From NCBI GenBank assembly GCA_034680345.1, contig JAXISZ010000010.1:1-64000 (forward strand): a DNA stretch of 64,000 nt, in the 5' to 3' direction. This DNA is from SXZD01 sp034680345. Lineage in GTDB: Bacteria; Pseudomonadota; Gammaproteobacteria; Burkholderiales; Burkholderiaceae_B. Below the pieces are notes generated by a model. The model made no database searches. It worked only from the letters and a program-made list of their open reading frames with translations, and was not told the origin of the DNA. This document shows positions 54,141-62,966 of the stretch, one piece after another. The number at the start of each line of letters is the position of its first letter. Position 1 is the first letter of the stretch. The translations under genes and the position numbers were made by a program.

Positions 54141-54965
54141 ATGCAAGATATTGTTTCAAAAAATAATTCCAGTTATAAGCAGCTACTCAAGCGCATGGCA
54201 CAACCTAGGTTGTTGCGAAAAGAGGGCTTGGCTGTTGTGGAAGGTTTGCATGGCTTAGAAATGGTATTAAATTGGCGCCAAGTTCAGTTGCAGGAAGTGT
54301 GGATTGGACAGGGTTTAGCTTGTCATCCACAATGGCTTTCTTTTTTGCCACAATTACAAGACATTGGCGTGCCAATTTGGGTCTTGCCAGACCATCTTTA
54401 TCACAGCGCTTCCGATCTTGAAAATTGTTTGGGTCCGTTGTTGTTATTTCATACGCCTAAAAGTGTTGTTGATGTTATTGATGCAAAACCTGATTCAAAA
54501 GGCGATTGGTTGTTGCTTGACGGCGTGCAAGACCCAGGTAATGTTGGCGTTTTGATGCGAACCGCTGCAGCAGCTGGTGTGAGTCGGTGTATTGTAACAC
54601 CAGATTGTGCTTGGCCCTTTAGTACTAAGGTAATGCGCGCGGCCATGGGTTCCCATTCTTGTTTAGATATTGTGACTTTGAACAATGATGTTGTTCAATG
54701 GTTATCTAATTTAAAAAGCCAAGGGGTTGCGATTCGGGTGAGTACGTTGGAGGCCAGTTCTAGCCTGTATCACTGCGATTTGTCTGGCCCTGGTGTATGG
54801 GTGTTTGGTAATGAGGGGCAAGGTGTGCGGGCAGACGTTAAGTTGTTAGCTACTCAATCTATTCATATTCCTCAAGCTGTGGGTGTGGAGTCATTAAATG
54901 TGGCCAGCGCAGCCGCTGTGTGTTTGTTTGAACAGAAACGACAGCGCTTGGTTTTGAGTGAGTGA
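54141..54965 (+). CDS. TrmH/SpoU-family RNA methyltransferase
   Basis: SpoU enzymes are knotted (SPOUT) S-adenosylmethionine-dependent 2'-O-methyltransferases of rRNA or tRNA. The 274-residue protein has an L30e-like substrate-binding N-terminus (about 1-100). A SPOUT domain follows, with motif 1 LLLDGVQDPGNVGVLMRTAA, motif 2 VWVFGNEGQGVRADV, and motif 3 IPQAVGVESLNVASAAAVCL. The target nucleotide cannot be read from the sequence. The position after rnhB matches related genomes. Confidence 0.92.
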   Translation: MQDIVSKNNSSYKQLLKRMAQPRLLRKEGLAVVEGLHGLEMVLNWRQVQLQEVWIGQGLACHPQWLSFLPQLQDIGVPIWVLPDHLYHSASDLENCLGPLLLFHTPKSVVDVIDAKPDSKGDWLLLDGVQDPGNVGVLMRTAAAAGVSRCIVTPDCAWPFSTKVMRAAMGSHSCLDIVTLNNDVVQWLSNLKSQGVAIRVSTLEASSSLYHCDLSGPGVWVFGNEGQGVRADVKLLATQSIHIPQAVGVESLNVASAAAVCLFEQKRQRLVLSE

Positions 54966-55185
54966 AATGTCATTGCTGTTCTTTGTATCGAATACTTCTT
55001 TTTTTACTGGATTTGAATCATGTCTTGCGGAGTTTATTTGTCCTGCAAATTCAGTCACCAATAAATAAAGTCTAGCCATCGGTAGGGATCCTTTCTTTAT
55101 AGGCAGTGGCTGTTTAGATTGCAGCAGATGATGTTTTTACAACAGCAGTAACTGAGCCTATATATGCAAATGTGAAATTCATGCC

Positions 55186-56028
55186 CTAAAAATGCCCCTT
55201 ATCTAAGTTTAATTTTTGAATCACGGTTGTGGCTATTTCTTCAATCGATTTTGATGTCGAGCTAAGCCAAGTAATTTTTTCACGCGCCATCATTTCTTCA
55301 GCGGCCTGTACTTCATAGCGGCAGTTTTCAATTGCAGCATAGCGGCTATTGGGGCGGCGTTCGTTGCGAATTTCGCTTAAACGTTCGGGTGAAATACTTA
55401 AGCCAAAAATTTTATGTTTATGCTTTGGAAGCCAAGAAGGCAATTGACCGCGTGCGAAATCTTCGGGAATTAAGGGGCAATTGGCTGCTTTAAGGCCGTA
55501 TTGCATCGCCAAGTATAGGCTGGTTGGGGTTTTTCCACTACGCGATACCCCAACCAAAATAACATCTGCTACTTCTAAGTCACGGGTGGTTTGACCATCG
55601 TCGTGAGTCAGTGAATAATTAATTGCTTCAATCCGATTTTTATAAGCTTGACTGTCAGCGGTTTGATGGAAACGGCCTACGCTGTGGGTGCTTTGTACAC
55701 CGAACTCTTGTTCTAAGGGTACAACAAACGTGGTAAATAAATCTAAGAACAGCGCATCAGCTTCTTTTACAAGCGAATTGATATCAGGGTTAACCAGGGT
55801 ACTGAAAACAATTGGACGAATTCCATCTTGTAGCATAATTTGGTTAATTCGGTTGCGTGTTTCCAGTGCTTTTTCCAGACTATCAACAAATGGTAGGCGA
55901 ATTTGTTTAAATTTTAAACTGCCAAATTGTGCTAGAACTGCGTGGCAGAATGTTTCTGCTGTGATGCCTGTGCCGTCAGAAACAATTAAAACAGTGCGAT
56001 TGGTTTTTATTGTATTGGGTTCGTTCAT
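55186..56028 (-). CDS. ppsR: PEP synthase regulatory protein (kinase / pyrophosphorylase)
   Basis: PSRP (DUF299 family) switches PEP synthase off and on by ADP-dependent phosphorylation and Pi-dependent dephosphorylation of a threonine. The 280 residues include VLIVSDGTGITAETFCHAVL at the N-terminus and the P-loop-like DVILVGVSRSGKTPTSLYLA with MQYGLKAANCPLIPEDF. It is divergent from its target ppsA, the usual arrangement, so the two genes share a control region. Confidence 0.95.
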   Translation of the reverse strand: MNEPNTIKTNRTVLIVSDGTGITAETFCHAVLAQFGSLKFKQIRLPFVDSLEKALETRNRINQIMLQDGIRPIVFSTLVNPDINSLVKEADALFLDLFTTFVVPLEQEFGVQSTHSVGRFHQTADSQAYKNRIEAINYSLTHDDGQTTRDLEVADVILVGVSRSGKTPTSLYLAMQYGLKAANCPLIPEDFARGQLPSWLPKHKHKIFGLSISPERLSEIRNERRPNSRYAAIENCRYEVQAAEEMMAREKITWLSSTSKSIEEIATTVIQKLNLDKGHF

Positions 56029-56330
56029 GTTAACGACCTTAAAAAGGTGAATAAGTGCGCTTATTTAACACAAGATGCTTAATTGTAGGCAAAATAGTGA
56101 TTAAATAAAGTTTTATTTTGTTGTTTTGGTATTTCATTTATGTTTTTTGGAGGGTTGATTTAGTTTTAACTAGTTTGATTAGCTCAGCGCATTGACTGCG
56201 TTTTTTTTAAGACCTTCTTATATTTTTTAATAGGTATAGGTGAGGTGCATATATTGCGTAGGTCGGGTATGTGTTTTGAATGGCCTTGGTGTGTTGTGCT
56301 TATCAAATTAATTTTAACTTTGGAGTTTTT
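56029..56330. other. Divergent control region of ppsR and ppsA
   Basis: This 302-base AT-rich gap must hold promoters for both flanking genes; no clear -35/-10 pair stands out. It contains one unexplained element, a short hairpin AGCGCA / TGCGTT (about 56185-56202) followed by eight Ts at 56201-56208. That is an intrinsic terminator on the plus strand about 120 bases before ppsA. It may end a short leader or small RNA. Confidence 0.5.
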
Positions 56331-58727
56331 ATGACAAACCTAGCCGAAACCCAGGACAAGCGCCTGGTCATTGCTTTTGAAGAGTTACGGATGCAAGATG
56401 TGGAGTTGGTTGGCGGAAAAAATTCGTCTTTGGGCGAAATGATTAGCCAGCTAGCAGTTGCTGGAGTTCGGGTACCCAGCGGATTTGCAACCACATCGTT
56501 TGCATTTCGTGAGTTTTTAAAAGAAAACAATTTAGAGCAGCGGATTGCTGATCGATTAAAGACGTTAAATGTAGACGATGTTAGGGCATTGGCTCAGGCT
56601 GGTGGTGAAATTCGCCAATGGGTGACACAAGCCCCTTTGCCTAAAGCCTTGGAAGCGGAAATTCGTTCCTTTTATGAAAAATTAACAGCCAATAGCTCTA
56701 CAGAAATTTCCTTGGCTGTCCGTTCTTCAGCAACAGCCGAAGATTTGCCAGACGCTTCATTTGCTGGTCAGCAAGAAAGCTATTTGAACGTTTGTGGCAT
56801 AGATGATGTGCTGGACAAAATTCGTCATGTATTTGCGTCTCTCTACAATGACCGTGCAATTTCATATCGTGTTCATAAAGGGTTTGAGCATAGCCATGTG
56901 GCGCTATCGGCAGGGGTACAGCGTATGGTTCGTTCTGATCTGGGTGCATCAGGTGTTATGTTTACTTTGGACACCGAATCAGGTTTTGAGGATGTAGTAT
57001 TTATTACCAGTTCGTATGGTTTGGGGGAAACCGTGGTGCAAGGCGCGGTAAACCCGGACGAATTTTACGTGTTTAAACCCGGTTTGCAAGCAGGGTATTA
57101 TCCAATTATTCGTCGTCAAATTGGTTCAAAGTTAATAAAAATGGAATTTGACCCCTTGCGAGAATCTGGACGCAGTGTAAAAACAGTGAACGTGCCGGCT
57201 GAACAGCGCAATCGTTATTCTTTATCGGATGCTGACGTGACTGAGTTAGCGCGTTATGCTTTAATTATTGAAAAACACTATGGTCGCCCTATGGACATAG
57301 AATGGGGTAAAGACGGCCGGGATGGAAAAATTTATATTTTGCAAGCCCGTCCAGAAACCGTTAAGTCGCAAAGCGATGCTGAGATACAAACCAAGTACAC
57401 GTTAAAAGGCAATTCATCTGTATTGGTTTCAGGTCGTGCGATTGGCCAAAAAATTGGCGCCGGACCCGTTCGAATTATTGAAGACGCTTCGCAAATGGAG
57501 CAAGTACAAGCTGGCGATATTTTAGTGACTGACATGACAGACCCCAATTGGGAGCCTGTCATGAAGCGGGCTTCTGCGATTGTCACCAATCGTGGTGGTC
57601 GCACTTGTCATGCCGCTATTATTGCCCGTGAGTTGGGTATTCCAGCTGTTGTGGGTTGTGGTGATGCCACTGAAATGTTGAGTGATGGCAGTTTGGTTAC
57701 TGTTTCTTGTGCTGAGGGTGACACTGGTTTTATTTATGAAGGGCTTTTGGAAACCGAAGTTACTGAAATAAAACGTGGCGCGTTGCCTGACATTCCTGTC
57801 AAAATTATGATGAATGTGGGCAATCCACAGTTGGCATTTGAGTTTTGTCAGTTACCCAATCAGGGGGTAGGTTTGGCGCGTTTAGAATTTATCATCAACA
57901 ATGCCATTGGGGTGCATCCAAAGGTTATTTTGGACTATCCAAATATAGACGCTGATTTAAAAAAGGCGGTAGAGTCAGTGGCTCGGGGGCATGCTAGCCC
58001 AAGGGCTTTTTTTGTGGACAAGCTTACAGAGGGCATTGCAACAATTGCGGCGGCTTTTTATCCAAAGCCAGTGATTGTTCGTTTATCTGATTTTAAGAGT
58101 AACGAGTACCGTAAGTTAATTGGCGGTAGTCGTTATGAGCCCGAAGAAGAAAATCCAATGTTGGGCTTTAGGGGGGCGGCGCGCTATATTTCTGAAGACT
58201 TTGCCGAGTGCTTTAAAATGGAATGCGAAGCTTTAAAGCGTGTGCGTGACACCATGGGCTTAAACAATGTGGAAATTATGGTGCCGTTTGTGCGAACTTT
58301 GAAGCAAGCGGCTAAAGTTGTTGATTTACTGGCACTAAACGGTTTACGTCGTGGTGAAAATGGATTGCGTTTGGTGATGATGTGTGAAGTACCTTCAAAT
58401 GCAGTGTTGGCTGACGAGTTTTTAATGTATTTTGATGGTTTTTCAATTGGTTCAAATGACCTTACCCAGCTGACCTTGGGTTTGGATCGAGATTCAGGTC
58501 TTGAATTGTTAGTGGCTGATTTTGATGAGCGTGACCTTGCTGTCAAGGCTTTATTGTCTCGGGCCATTAAAGCATGTAAAGACGAGGGTAAGTACATTGG
58601 CATTTGTGGCCAAGGCCCTTCAGATCACCCAGACTTTGCGCAGTGGCTGGCCTCTGAAGGTATTGTGTCGATTTCATTGAACCCTGATACCGTCATTGAT
58701 ACTTGGCAAAAAATTGCAAATACCTAA
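56331..58727 (+). CDS. ppsA: Phosphoenolpyruvate synthase
   Basis: PpsA converts pyruvate, ATP and water to PEP, AMP and phosphate for gluconeogenesis. The ATG at 56331 follows GGAG by five bases and gives 798 residues, the normal length; an ATG at 56280 would add 17 residues that are not family-like. Domains in order are ATP-grasp (VGGKNSSLGEMISQL, AVRSSATAEDLPDASFAGQQ) and the swivelling phosphohistidine domain (GGRTCHAAIIARELGIPAVV, catalytic His). The C-terminal PEP-binding barrel ends with SIGSNDLTQLTLGLDRDSGL and ICGQGPSDHPDFA. The residue just before the catalytic His region (RT) is the usual target of PpsR. Confidence 0.98.
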   Translation: MTNLAETQDKRLVIAFEELRMQDVELVGGKNSSLGEMISQLAVAGVRVPSGFATTSFAFREFLKENNLEQRIADRLKTLNVDDVRALAQAGGEIRQWVTQAPLPKALEAEIRSFYEKLTANSSTEISLAVRSSATAEDLPDASFAGQQESYLNVCGIDDVLDKIRHVFASLYNDRAISYRVHKGFEHSHVALSAGVQRMVRSDLGASGVMFTLDTESGFEDVVFITSSYGLGETVVQGAVNPDEFYVFKPGLQAGYYPIIRRQIGSKLIKMEFDPLRESGRSVKTVNVPAEQRNRYSLSDADVTELARYALIIEKHYGRPMDIEWGKDGRDGKIYILQARPETVKSQSDAEIQTKYTLKGNSSVLVSGRAIGQKIGAGPVRIIEDASQMEQVQAGDILVTDMTDPNWEPVMKRASAIVTNRGGRTCHAAIIARELGIPAVVGCGDATEMLSDGSLVTVSCAEGDTGFIYEGLLETEVTEIKRGALPDIPVKIMMNVGNPQLAFEFCQLPNQGVGLARLEFIINNAIGVHPKVILDYPNIDADLKKAVESVARGHASPRAFFVDKLTEGIATIAAAFYPKPVIVRLSDFKSNEYRKLIGGSRYEPEEENPMLGFRGAARYISEDFAECFKMECEALKRVRDTMGLNNVEIMVPFVRTLKQAAKVVDLLALNGLRRGENGLRLVMMCEVPSNAVLADEFLMYFDGFSIGSNDLTQLTLGLDRDSGLELLVADFDERDLAVKALLSRAIKACKDEGKYIGICGQGPSDHPDFAQWLASEGIVSISLNPDTVIDTWQKIANT

Positions 58728-58769
58728 AAAACCAGTTAGTTATTGCATTTTTAGGTGAATTTTTTGCGC

Positions 58770-58835
58770 AGCCCGCCCATTTCTAAAGTCATATGCTTTG
58801 AGGTTTTAGAAAAATATGGTGCGGGCTTTTCAATT
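58770..58835 (+). terminator. Terminator after ppsA
   Basis: An extended inverted repeat runs from AGCCCGCCCATTTCTAAA (58770-58787) to a complementary arm ending GCGGGCT (58821-58827). Outer stem AGCCCGC / GCGGGCT is perfect, with mismatches further in, and it is followed by TTTTC and AATTTTTTT. It lies between the convergent ppsA and smpB. Confidence 0.75.
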
Positions 58836-58890
58836 TTTTTATCTGACGATTTATATTTTTGCGTTTGTGTATTTGTATTGTGTGTTGGTA

Positions 58891-59352
58891 TTAACGGCGA
58901 TTGGTTTTCATCAGCTGTTGTCGTTCTCTTTCCCAGTCTTTTTGTTTTTCAGTTTCGCGTTTGTCGTGTAGTTTTTTGCCTTTTCCTAAACCAATTTCAA
59001 GTTTAATTCGCCCCTTGCTAAAATGCATGTCTAGGGCTAGAAGGGCATAGCCACGTTGTTCAACTTTACCAATGAGTCGGCGAATTTCTTCTGCGCGTAA
59101 AAGTAATTTTCGGGTGCGTGTGGCGTCGGGGTGTATATGTGTCGAGGCTGTAGGTAAAGCAGAGATATGGGCGTTGATTAAAAAGATCTCGCCGTTGCGC
59201 ACAATGACATAAGATTCTTTAATTTGTGCTCGGCCAGACCGAATGGCTTTAACTTCCCAGCCTTCTAAGGCTATACCAGCTTCGTATTTTTCTTCAATAG
59301 CGTAGTCGAAAAAAGCTTTTTTATTTTGAATGATATTTGTCATGTTAAACAA
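58891..59352 (-). CDS. smpB: SsrA-binding protein SmpB
   Basis: SmpB delivers tmRNA to stalled ribosomes in trans-translation. It has 153 residues. The beta-barrel includes IIQNKKAFFDYAIEEKYEAG and ALEGWEVKAIRSGRAQIKES. The basic C-terminal tail (KGKKLHDKRETEKQKDWERE) enters the ribosomal A-site. It is divergent from ratA-rnfH, the widely conserved smpB-ratA-ratB neighbourhood. Confidence 0.97.
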   Translation of the reverse strand: MFNMTNIIQNKKAFFDYAIEEKYEAGIALEGWEVKAIRSGRAQIKESYVIVRNGEIFLINAHISALPTASTHIHPDATRTRKLLLRAEEIRRLIGKVEQRGYALLALDMHFSKGRIKLEIGLGKGKKLHDKRETEKQKDWERERQQLMKTNRR

Positions 59353-59454
59353 TTAAAATAATTTAAGCAGTTACCTTTTAAAGTAACAAAAAAAAATTAA
59401 CATAGGTAGAATACACGTTTTATTAGTATTATTTTGCCGATTGGCTTAACTGGC

Positions 59455-59886
59455 ATGCCTCTTGTAGAAAAATCTGCGCTTGTGCCTTACAGTGTGCAGC
59501 AAATGTACGAACTGGTTACAAATATAGATCAGTACCCTGATTTTTTGCCTTGGTGTAGCGGGGCTGTGGTTTTGCAAAAAACCGCTGATAGTGTAACAGC
59601 TAAACTTGACATATCATTTAAGGGTATACGTCAGTCTTTTACCACATGCAATACACATAAAAGCACCTCACTTATTGAAATGCGTTTGGTTGAAGGCCCG
59701 TTTAAGCGTTTGACTGGGCGTTGGCAGTTTCTTCCTTTGCAAGACAAAGCATGCAAAGTGTGTTTATTTTTAGAATATGAATTTTCTAATTTGTTGCTAG
59801 ATAAACTGATTGGGCCTGTATTTGGTATTGTATCGAGCAGTTTAGTTGACAGTTTCATTGAGCGGGCACAAGCAATTTATGGTTAA
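59455..59886 (+). CDS. ratA: RatA/PasT-like START-domain protein (Coq10-type)
   Basis: This is a 143-residue single-domain START/polyketide-cyclase-like protein, homologous to E. coli RatA (PasT) and to Coq10, which binds ubiquinone. I chose the ATG at 59455 (MPLVEKSALVPYSVQQMYEL) because it matches the family start; a TTG at 59434 has no ribosome binding site. Diagnostic residues are YPDFLPWCSGA, the Phe-Thr-Thr stretch after GIRQSFTTCN, EMRLVEGPFKRLTGRWQF, and the closing SLVDSFIERAQ. The proposed antiribosomal toxin role of RatA is disputed; ubiquinone-related function is more likely. Confidence 0.9.
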   Translation: MPLVEKSALVPYSVQQMYELVTNIDQYPDFLPWCSGAVVLQKTADSVTAKLDISFKGIRQSFTTCNTHKSTSLIEMRLVEGPFKRLTGRWQFLPLQDKACKVCLFLEYEFSNLLLDKLIGPVFGIVSSSLVDSFIERAQAIYG

Positions 59887-59888
59887 TT

Positions 59889-60251
59889 ATGTCTGATTTA
59901 TCCATTAAGCAAGTGGTTTTACAAACAGGTTTATCAATACAGGTTAGCTTGTTTATACTCAAACCAGAAGATGCTGGGGTTGTCGAGCGTTTGCCTATGC
60001 TATTTGTTTTACCTGAAGGGGCAACTGTAGGACAGTTATTAACATTATCAGGTTTAGATGGTGTTAGCCAGAATACTTTTTTTGCTGAACGCGCGGTTGC
60101 TGTTTTTGGCGAAATTGCTCAAATAGACACGGTGTTACATAATTTAGATCGTGTTGAGATTTTAGATCGATTACAGTTTGACCCCATGCAAAGTAGAAGA
60201 AGGCGTGCTTTACATAAAAAAAACCCGCCTAAATCTAGAAAACGCTTGTAA
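59889..60251 (+). CDS. rnfH: RnfH family protein (PasI/UPF0125)
   Basis: RnfH proteins are small beta-grasp (ubiquitin-like) proteins of uncertain role; 120 residues. Conserved points are the LPEGATVGQLLTLSGLDG block, AVAVFGEIAQIDTVLHNLDR, the VEILDRLQFDPMQSRRRRA end, and a Lys/Arg-rich tail. It starts two bases after ratA, forming the conserved ratA-rnfH pair beside smpB. Confidence 0.9.
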   Translation: MSDLSIKQVVLQTGLSIQVSLFILKPEDAGVVERLPMLFVLPEGATVGQLLTLSGLDGVSQNTFFAERAVAVFGEIAQIDTVLHNLDRVEILDRLQFDPMQSRRRRALHKKNPPKSRKRL

Positions 60252-60369
60252 AAAAATACGTCACTTAATTTTTAGGGTAACTGAAAAATAAAGCCATTTA
60301 ATTGCTTTTTCGAAAAAAAATTGCTGTCTTTAGCGCTTCGTGCAAGCGTTTGGCTTGGTTTTTTTCTTG

Positions 60370-60375
60370 TATAAT
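60370..60375 (+). promoter_or_regulatory. Candidate -10 box of the guaB promoter
   Basis: A consensus TATAAT lies at 60370-60375 with a poor -35 (TTGGCT at 60350-60355, only 14 bases away). Transcription near 60382 would give a leader of about 19 bases holding the GGAG ribosome binding site of guaB. Confidence 0.45.
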
Positions 60376-60400
60376 CTCACTTTGTGATTTGGAGAATGCA

Positions 60401-61864
60401 ATGCGAGTTACACAAAAAGCGCTGACTTTCGACGACGTGCTCCTGGTGCCTGCCTACTCTAATGTGTTGCCCAAAGACACTTCTTTGGTGACACAACTAA
60501 CCCGCAATATTTCATTAAAAATTCCGGTTGTATCAGCAGCTATGGATACTGTGACAGAATCGCGCCTGGCAATTGCGATTGCTCAGGAAGGTGGTATTGG
60601 AATTATCCATAAAAATTTGTCTGCCAAACAACAAGCCGCCGAGGTTGCTCGTGTTAAGCGTCATGAAGCTGGTGTGCTGCGAGACCCCGTAACCATTACT
60701 CCCTATTTAACTGTGCGTGACGTCATTGCACTGACTCAGCAGCATCGAGTCTCTGGCTTGCCTGTGGTTGATGGTAAAAAAGTGGTGGGAATTGTTACCA
60801 ATCGAGATCTCAGATTTGAAACACGGTTAGATATTCCGGTTTCTAGCATCATGACCCCTAGAGAGCGTTTGGTCACTGTTAAAGAGGGTGTTGGTTTAGA
60901 TGAAGCCAAAAAGCTGATGCATGCCCACCGTTTAGAGCGGGTTTTGGTGGTCAATGATCAATTTGAGTTGCGTGGTTTAATTACGGTTAAGGACATTCAA
61001 AAATCTACAGAACATCCTTGTGCAAGTAAGGATGAACAAGGCAAACTGCGTGTAGGTGCGGCTGTGGGTGTAGGTGCAGGCACAGAAGAGCGGGTGAATT
61101 TATTAGCTGCTGCAGGTGTTGACGTGATTGTTGTAGACACAGCACATGGTCACAGTGAAGGGGTATTAAAACGTGTGCAATGGGTAAAACAAAATTACCC
61201 GCACATTGAGGTTGTGGGTGGCAATATTGCAACAGCCAGCGCGGCAAGGGCTTTGCTGGACCACGGGGTAGATGCTGTTAAGGTGGGCATTGGTCCGGGC
61301 TCCATTTGTACCACTCGAATTGTGGCTGGGGTTGGTGTTCCACAAATTTCTGCAATAGCCAATGTTGCTCAAGCTTTAGCTGGTACTGGTGTCCCATTGA
61401 TTGCCGACGGCGGAATTCGTTATTCAGGTGATATTGCTAAGGCCTTGGCTGCTGGCGCTAATACGGTTATGATGGGAGGTATGTTTGCTGGTACTGAAGA
61501 GGCCCCCGGAGAAGTCATATTGTATCAAGGGCGCTCGTACAAGGCTTATCGGGGCATGGGCTCATTGGGTGCCATGACAGAAGGTTCAGCAGACAGGTAT
61601 TTTCAAGACCCATCGAACAACGCAGACAAATTGGTGCCGGAAGGTATTGAAGGTCGAGTACCTTATAAAGGTTCTGTAATTGCAATTATTTACCAAGTTG
61701 TTGGTGGTATTCGTTCATCAATGGGTTATTGCGGTTGTAGGACAATCGACGAGCTCCATAGTCATGCAGAGTTTGTTGAGATAACCTCCGCAGGCATACG
61801 CGAATCGCATGTACATGACGTTCAAATTACGAAAGAGGCGCCTAATTATCAACAAGATCACTAA
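60401..61864 (+). CDS. guaB: Inosine-5'-monophosphate dehydrogenase
   Basis: GuaB oxidises IMP to XMP, the committed step to GMP. The ATG at 60401 (GGAG six bases upstream) starts MRVTQKALTFDDVLLVPAYS and gives 487 residues; an open frame extends to 60302 without homology. Domains are the TIM barrel and an inserted CBS pair at about 90-205 (LPVVDGKKVVGIVTNRDLRF, RVLVVNDQFELRGLITVKDI). The catalytic-cysteine loop GIGPGSICTTRIVAGVGVPQ and the flap KAYRGMGSLGAM follow. Its transcript continues into the GAF-GGDEF gene and probably guaA. Confidence 0.98.
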   Translation: MRVTQKALTFDDVLLVPAYSNVLPKDTSLVTQLTRNISLKIPVVSAAMDTVTESRLAIAIAQEGGIGIIHKNLSAKQQAAEVARVKRHEAGVLRDPVTITPYLTVRDVIALTQQHRVSGLPVVDGKKVVGIVTNRDLRFETRLDIPVSSIMTPRERLVTVKEGVGLDEAKKLMHAHRLERVLVVNDQFELRGLITVKDIQKSTEHPCASKDEQGKLRVGAAVGVGAGTEERVNLLAAAGVDVIVVDTAHGHSEGVLKRVQWVKQNYPHIEVVGGNIATASAARALLDHGVDAVKVGIGPGSICTTRIVAGVGVPQISAIANVAQALAGTGVPLIADGGIRYSGDIAKALAAGANTVMMGGMFAGTEEAPGEVILYQGRSYKAYRGMGSLGAMTEGSADRYFQDPSNNADKLVPEGIEGRVPYKGSVIAIIYQVVGGIRSSMGYCGCRTIDELHSHAEFVEITSAGIRESHVHDVQITKEAPNYQQDH

Positions 61865-61867
61865 ATA

Positions 61868-62935
61868 ATGATAGAACCTAACATCTCCGACGATGATCAT
61901 TTAAGATCACTAGAAATTGAGCGCCTTGGGCTCGTTTATTCACCTGCTGAAGACCGGTTTGATCGGATTACGCGCTTGGCTCAGGCGCATTTTTCTGCTC
62001 CCATTGTTTTGGTTTCAATGATTTACAAAGACATTCAATGGGTGAAGTCTTTACAGGGTGTTTACAATTTAGAAGAAAAAAGAGAAAACGCCTTTTGTTC
62101 GTACGTGGTCTTGCAGAAAGCCCCTTTGGTTGTTGAAGACCCCATAAAAGACCCGCGTTTTTCTAATAATCCTTTGGTTTTAAAAGAACCTGGTGTTCGG
62201 TTTTATGCGGGTGTTCCCGTGCGTTCTCCTCAGGGTGTGGTTTTGGGTGCAATTTGTGTGATTGACCATCACCCTAGAAGTTTTAGCCAGCAAGATTTGC
62301 AAGAATTAAACGATTTTGCTGCGTTGGTAGAATCTGAGTTTTATTATCGTTTGTTAAGTACTGAGCAAAATTTACTTTTGAAAGAAAACGACGAACTTAA
62401 AAGAAAGTCGATGTTAGACAGCTTAACCAGCACGTGGAACGAGTTAGCTATTGTTGAATTATTAAACCGTGAAATGGCTTTGGCGCGACGCAGTTTGTAT
62501 GCACTATCGGTGCTGGTCATTGACATTGATGGGTTCAAGTCTATTAATAAAACGTATGGACAAACTGCGGGAGACGAATGTTTAAAACAATTGGCGCAGC
62601 AGTTAAAATCAGTTTTGCGAATCAGCGATGTGGTAGGGCGTTTGGGTCGTGATGAGTTTTTGGCAATATTGCCTAAGGCCGCTGAACAAGAGGCTAGGTT
62701 TGCGGTTGATCGTCTTGTTCAGAGATTACAAACCAGTTCGGTTCAACTTGGTGAAAACAGAATAGCGATCAGCGTTGCTGTGGGTATTTCAACGCAGTAC
62801 GCCACAGAAGAACACGTTTCTCCTGAAAAACTATTGGCATCAGCTGAAAAAATGTTGTGTGATGTTAAATTATTGACTAGTCAACAGTCAACGATTCAGC
62901 AGTCTGTAGTGGGTTTTAAATCTTCAGCTTTTTAA
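61868..62935 (+). CDS. GAF-GGDEF protein, putative diguanylate cyclase
   Basis: GGDEF domains make cyclic di-GMP from two GTP molecules; GAF domains sense small ligands. The 355 residues contain a GAF domain at about 15-160 (FSAPIVLVSMIYKDIQWVKS, FYAGVPVRSPQGVVLGAICV). A short helical linker is followed by a GGDEF domain at about 180-345. The metal-binding Asp219 and Asp221 in VLVIDIDGFKSINK are present, and RISD at 251-254 forms an intact inhibitory I-site five residues before the active-site motif. That motif reads GRDEF (260-264) rather than GGDEF, so activity is uncertain. It starts three bases after guaB and ends 31 bases before guaA. Confidence 0.92.
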   Translation: MIEPNISDDDHLRSLEIERLGLVYSPAEDRFDRITRLAQAHFSAPIVLVSMIYKDIQWVKSLQGVYNLEEKRENAFCSYVVLQKAPLVVEDPIKDPRFSNNPLVLKEPGVRFYAGVPVRSPQGVVLGAICVIDHHPRSFSQQDLQELNDFAALVESEFYYRLLSTEQNLLLKENDELKRKSMLDSLTSTWNELAIVELLNREMALARRSLYALSVLVIDIDGFKSINKTYGQTAGDECLKQLAQQLKSVLRISDVVGRLGRDEFLAILPKAAEQEARFAVDRLVQRLQTSSVQLGENRIAISVAVGISTQYATEEHVSPEKLLASAEKMLCDVKLLTSQQSTIQQSVVGFKSSAF

Positions 62936-62966
62936 ATTATTTCAATTTAATTAATACATTAATTTC

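Noticed and set aside
55103..55189. Codon-like stretch reading IAADDVFTTAVTEPIYANVK on the plus strand, possibly a gene remnant
   Set aside because: It is short, preceded by in-frame stops, and matches no family I recognise.
56165..56200. Bases resembling the 5' part of a tRNA (GATTAGCTCAGCGC)
   Set aside because: No acceptor stem partner, anticodon arm or T-arm follows; the stretch runs straight into a hairpin and eight Ts.
58755..59006. Plus-strand open frame of 83 codons overlapping the end of smpB
   Set aside because: It is hydrophobic by composition only, runs through the ppsA terminator and has no ribosome binding site.
59434..60251. ratA-rnfH as a toxin-antitoxin module
   Set aside because: The pair is a conserved chromosomal neighbour of smpB and RatA resembles the ubiquinone-binding Coq10 family; a toxin role is not supported by the sequence.
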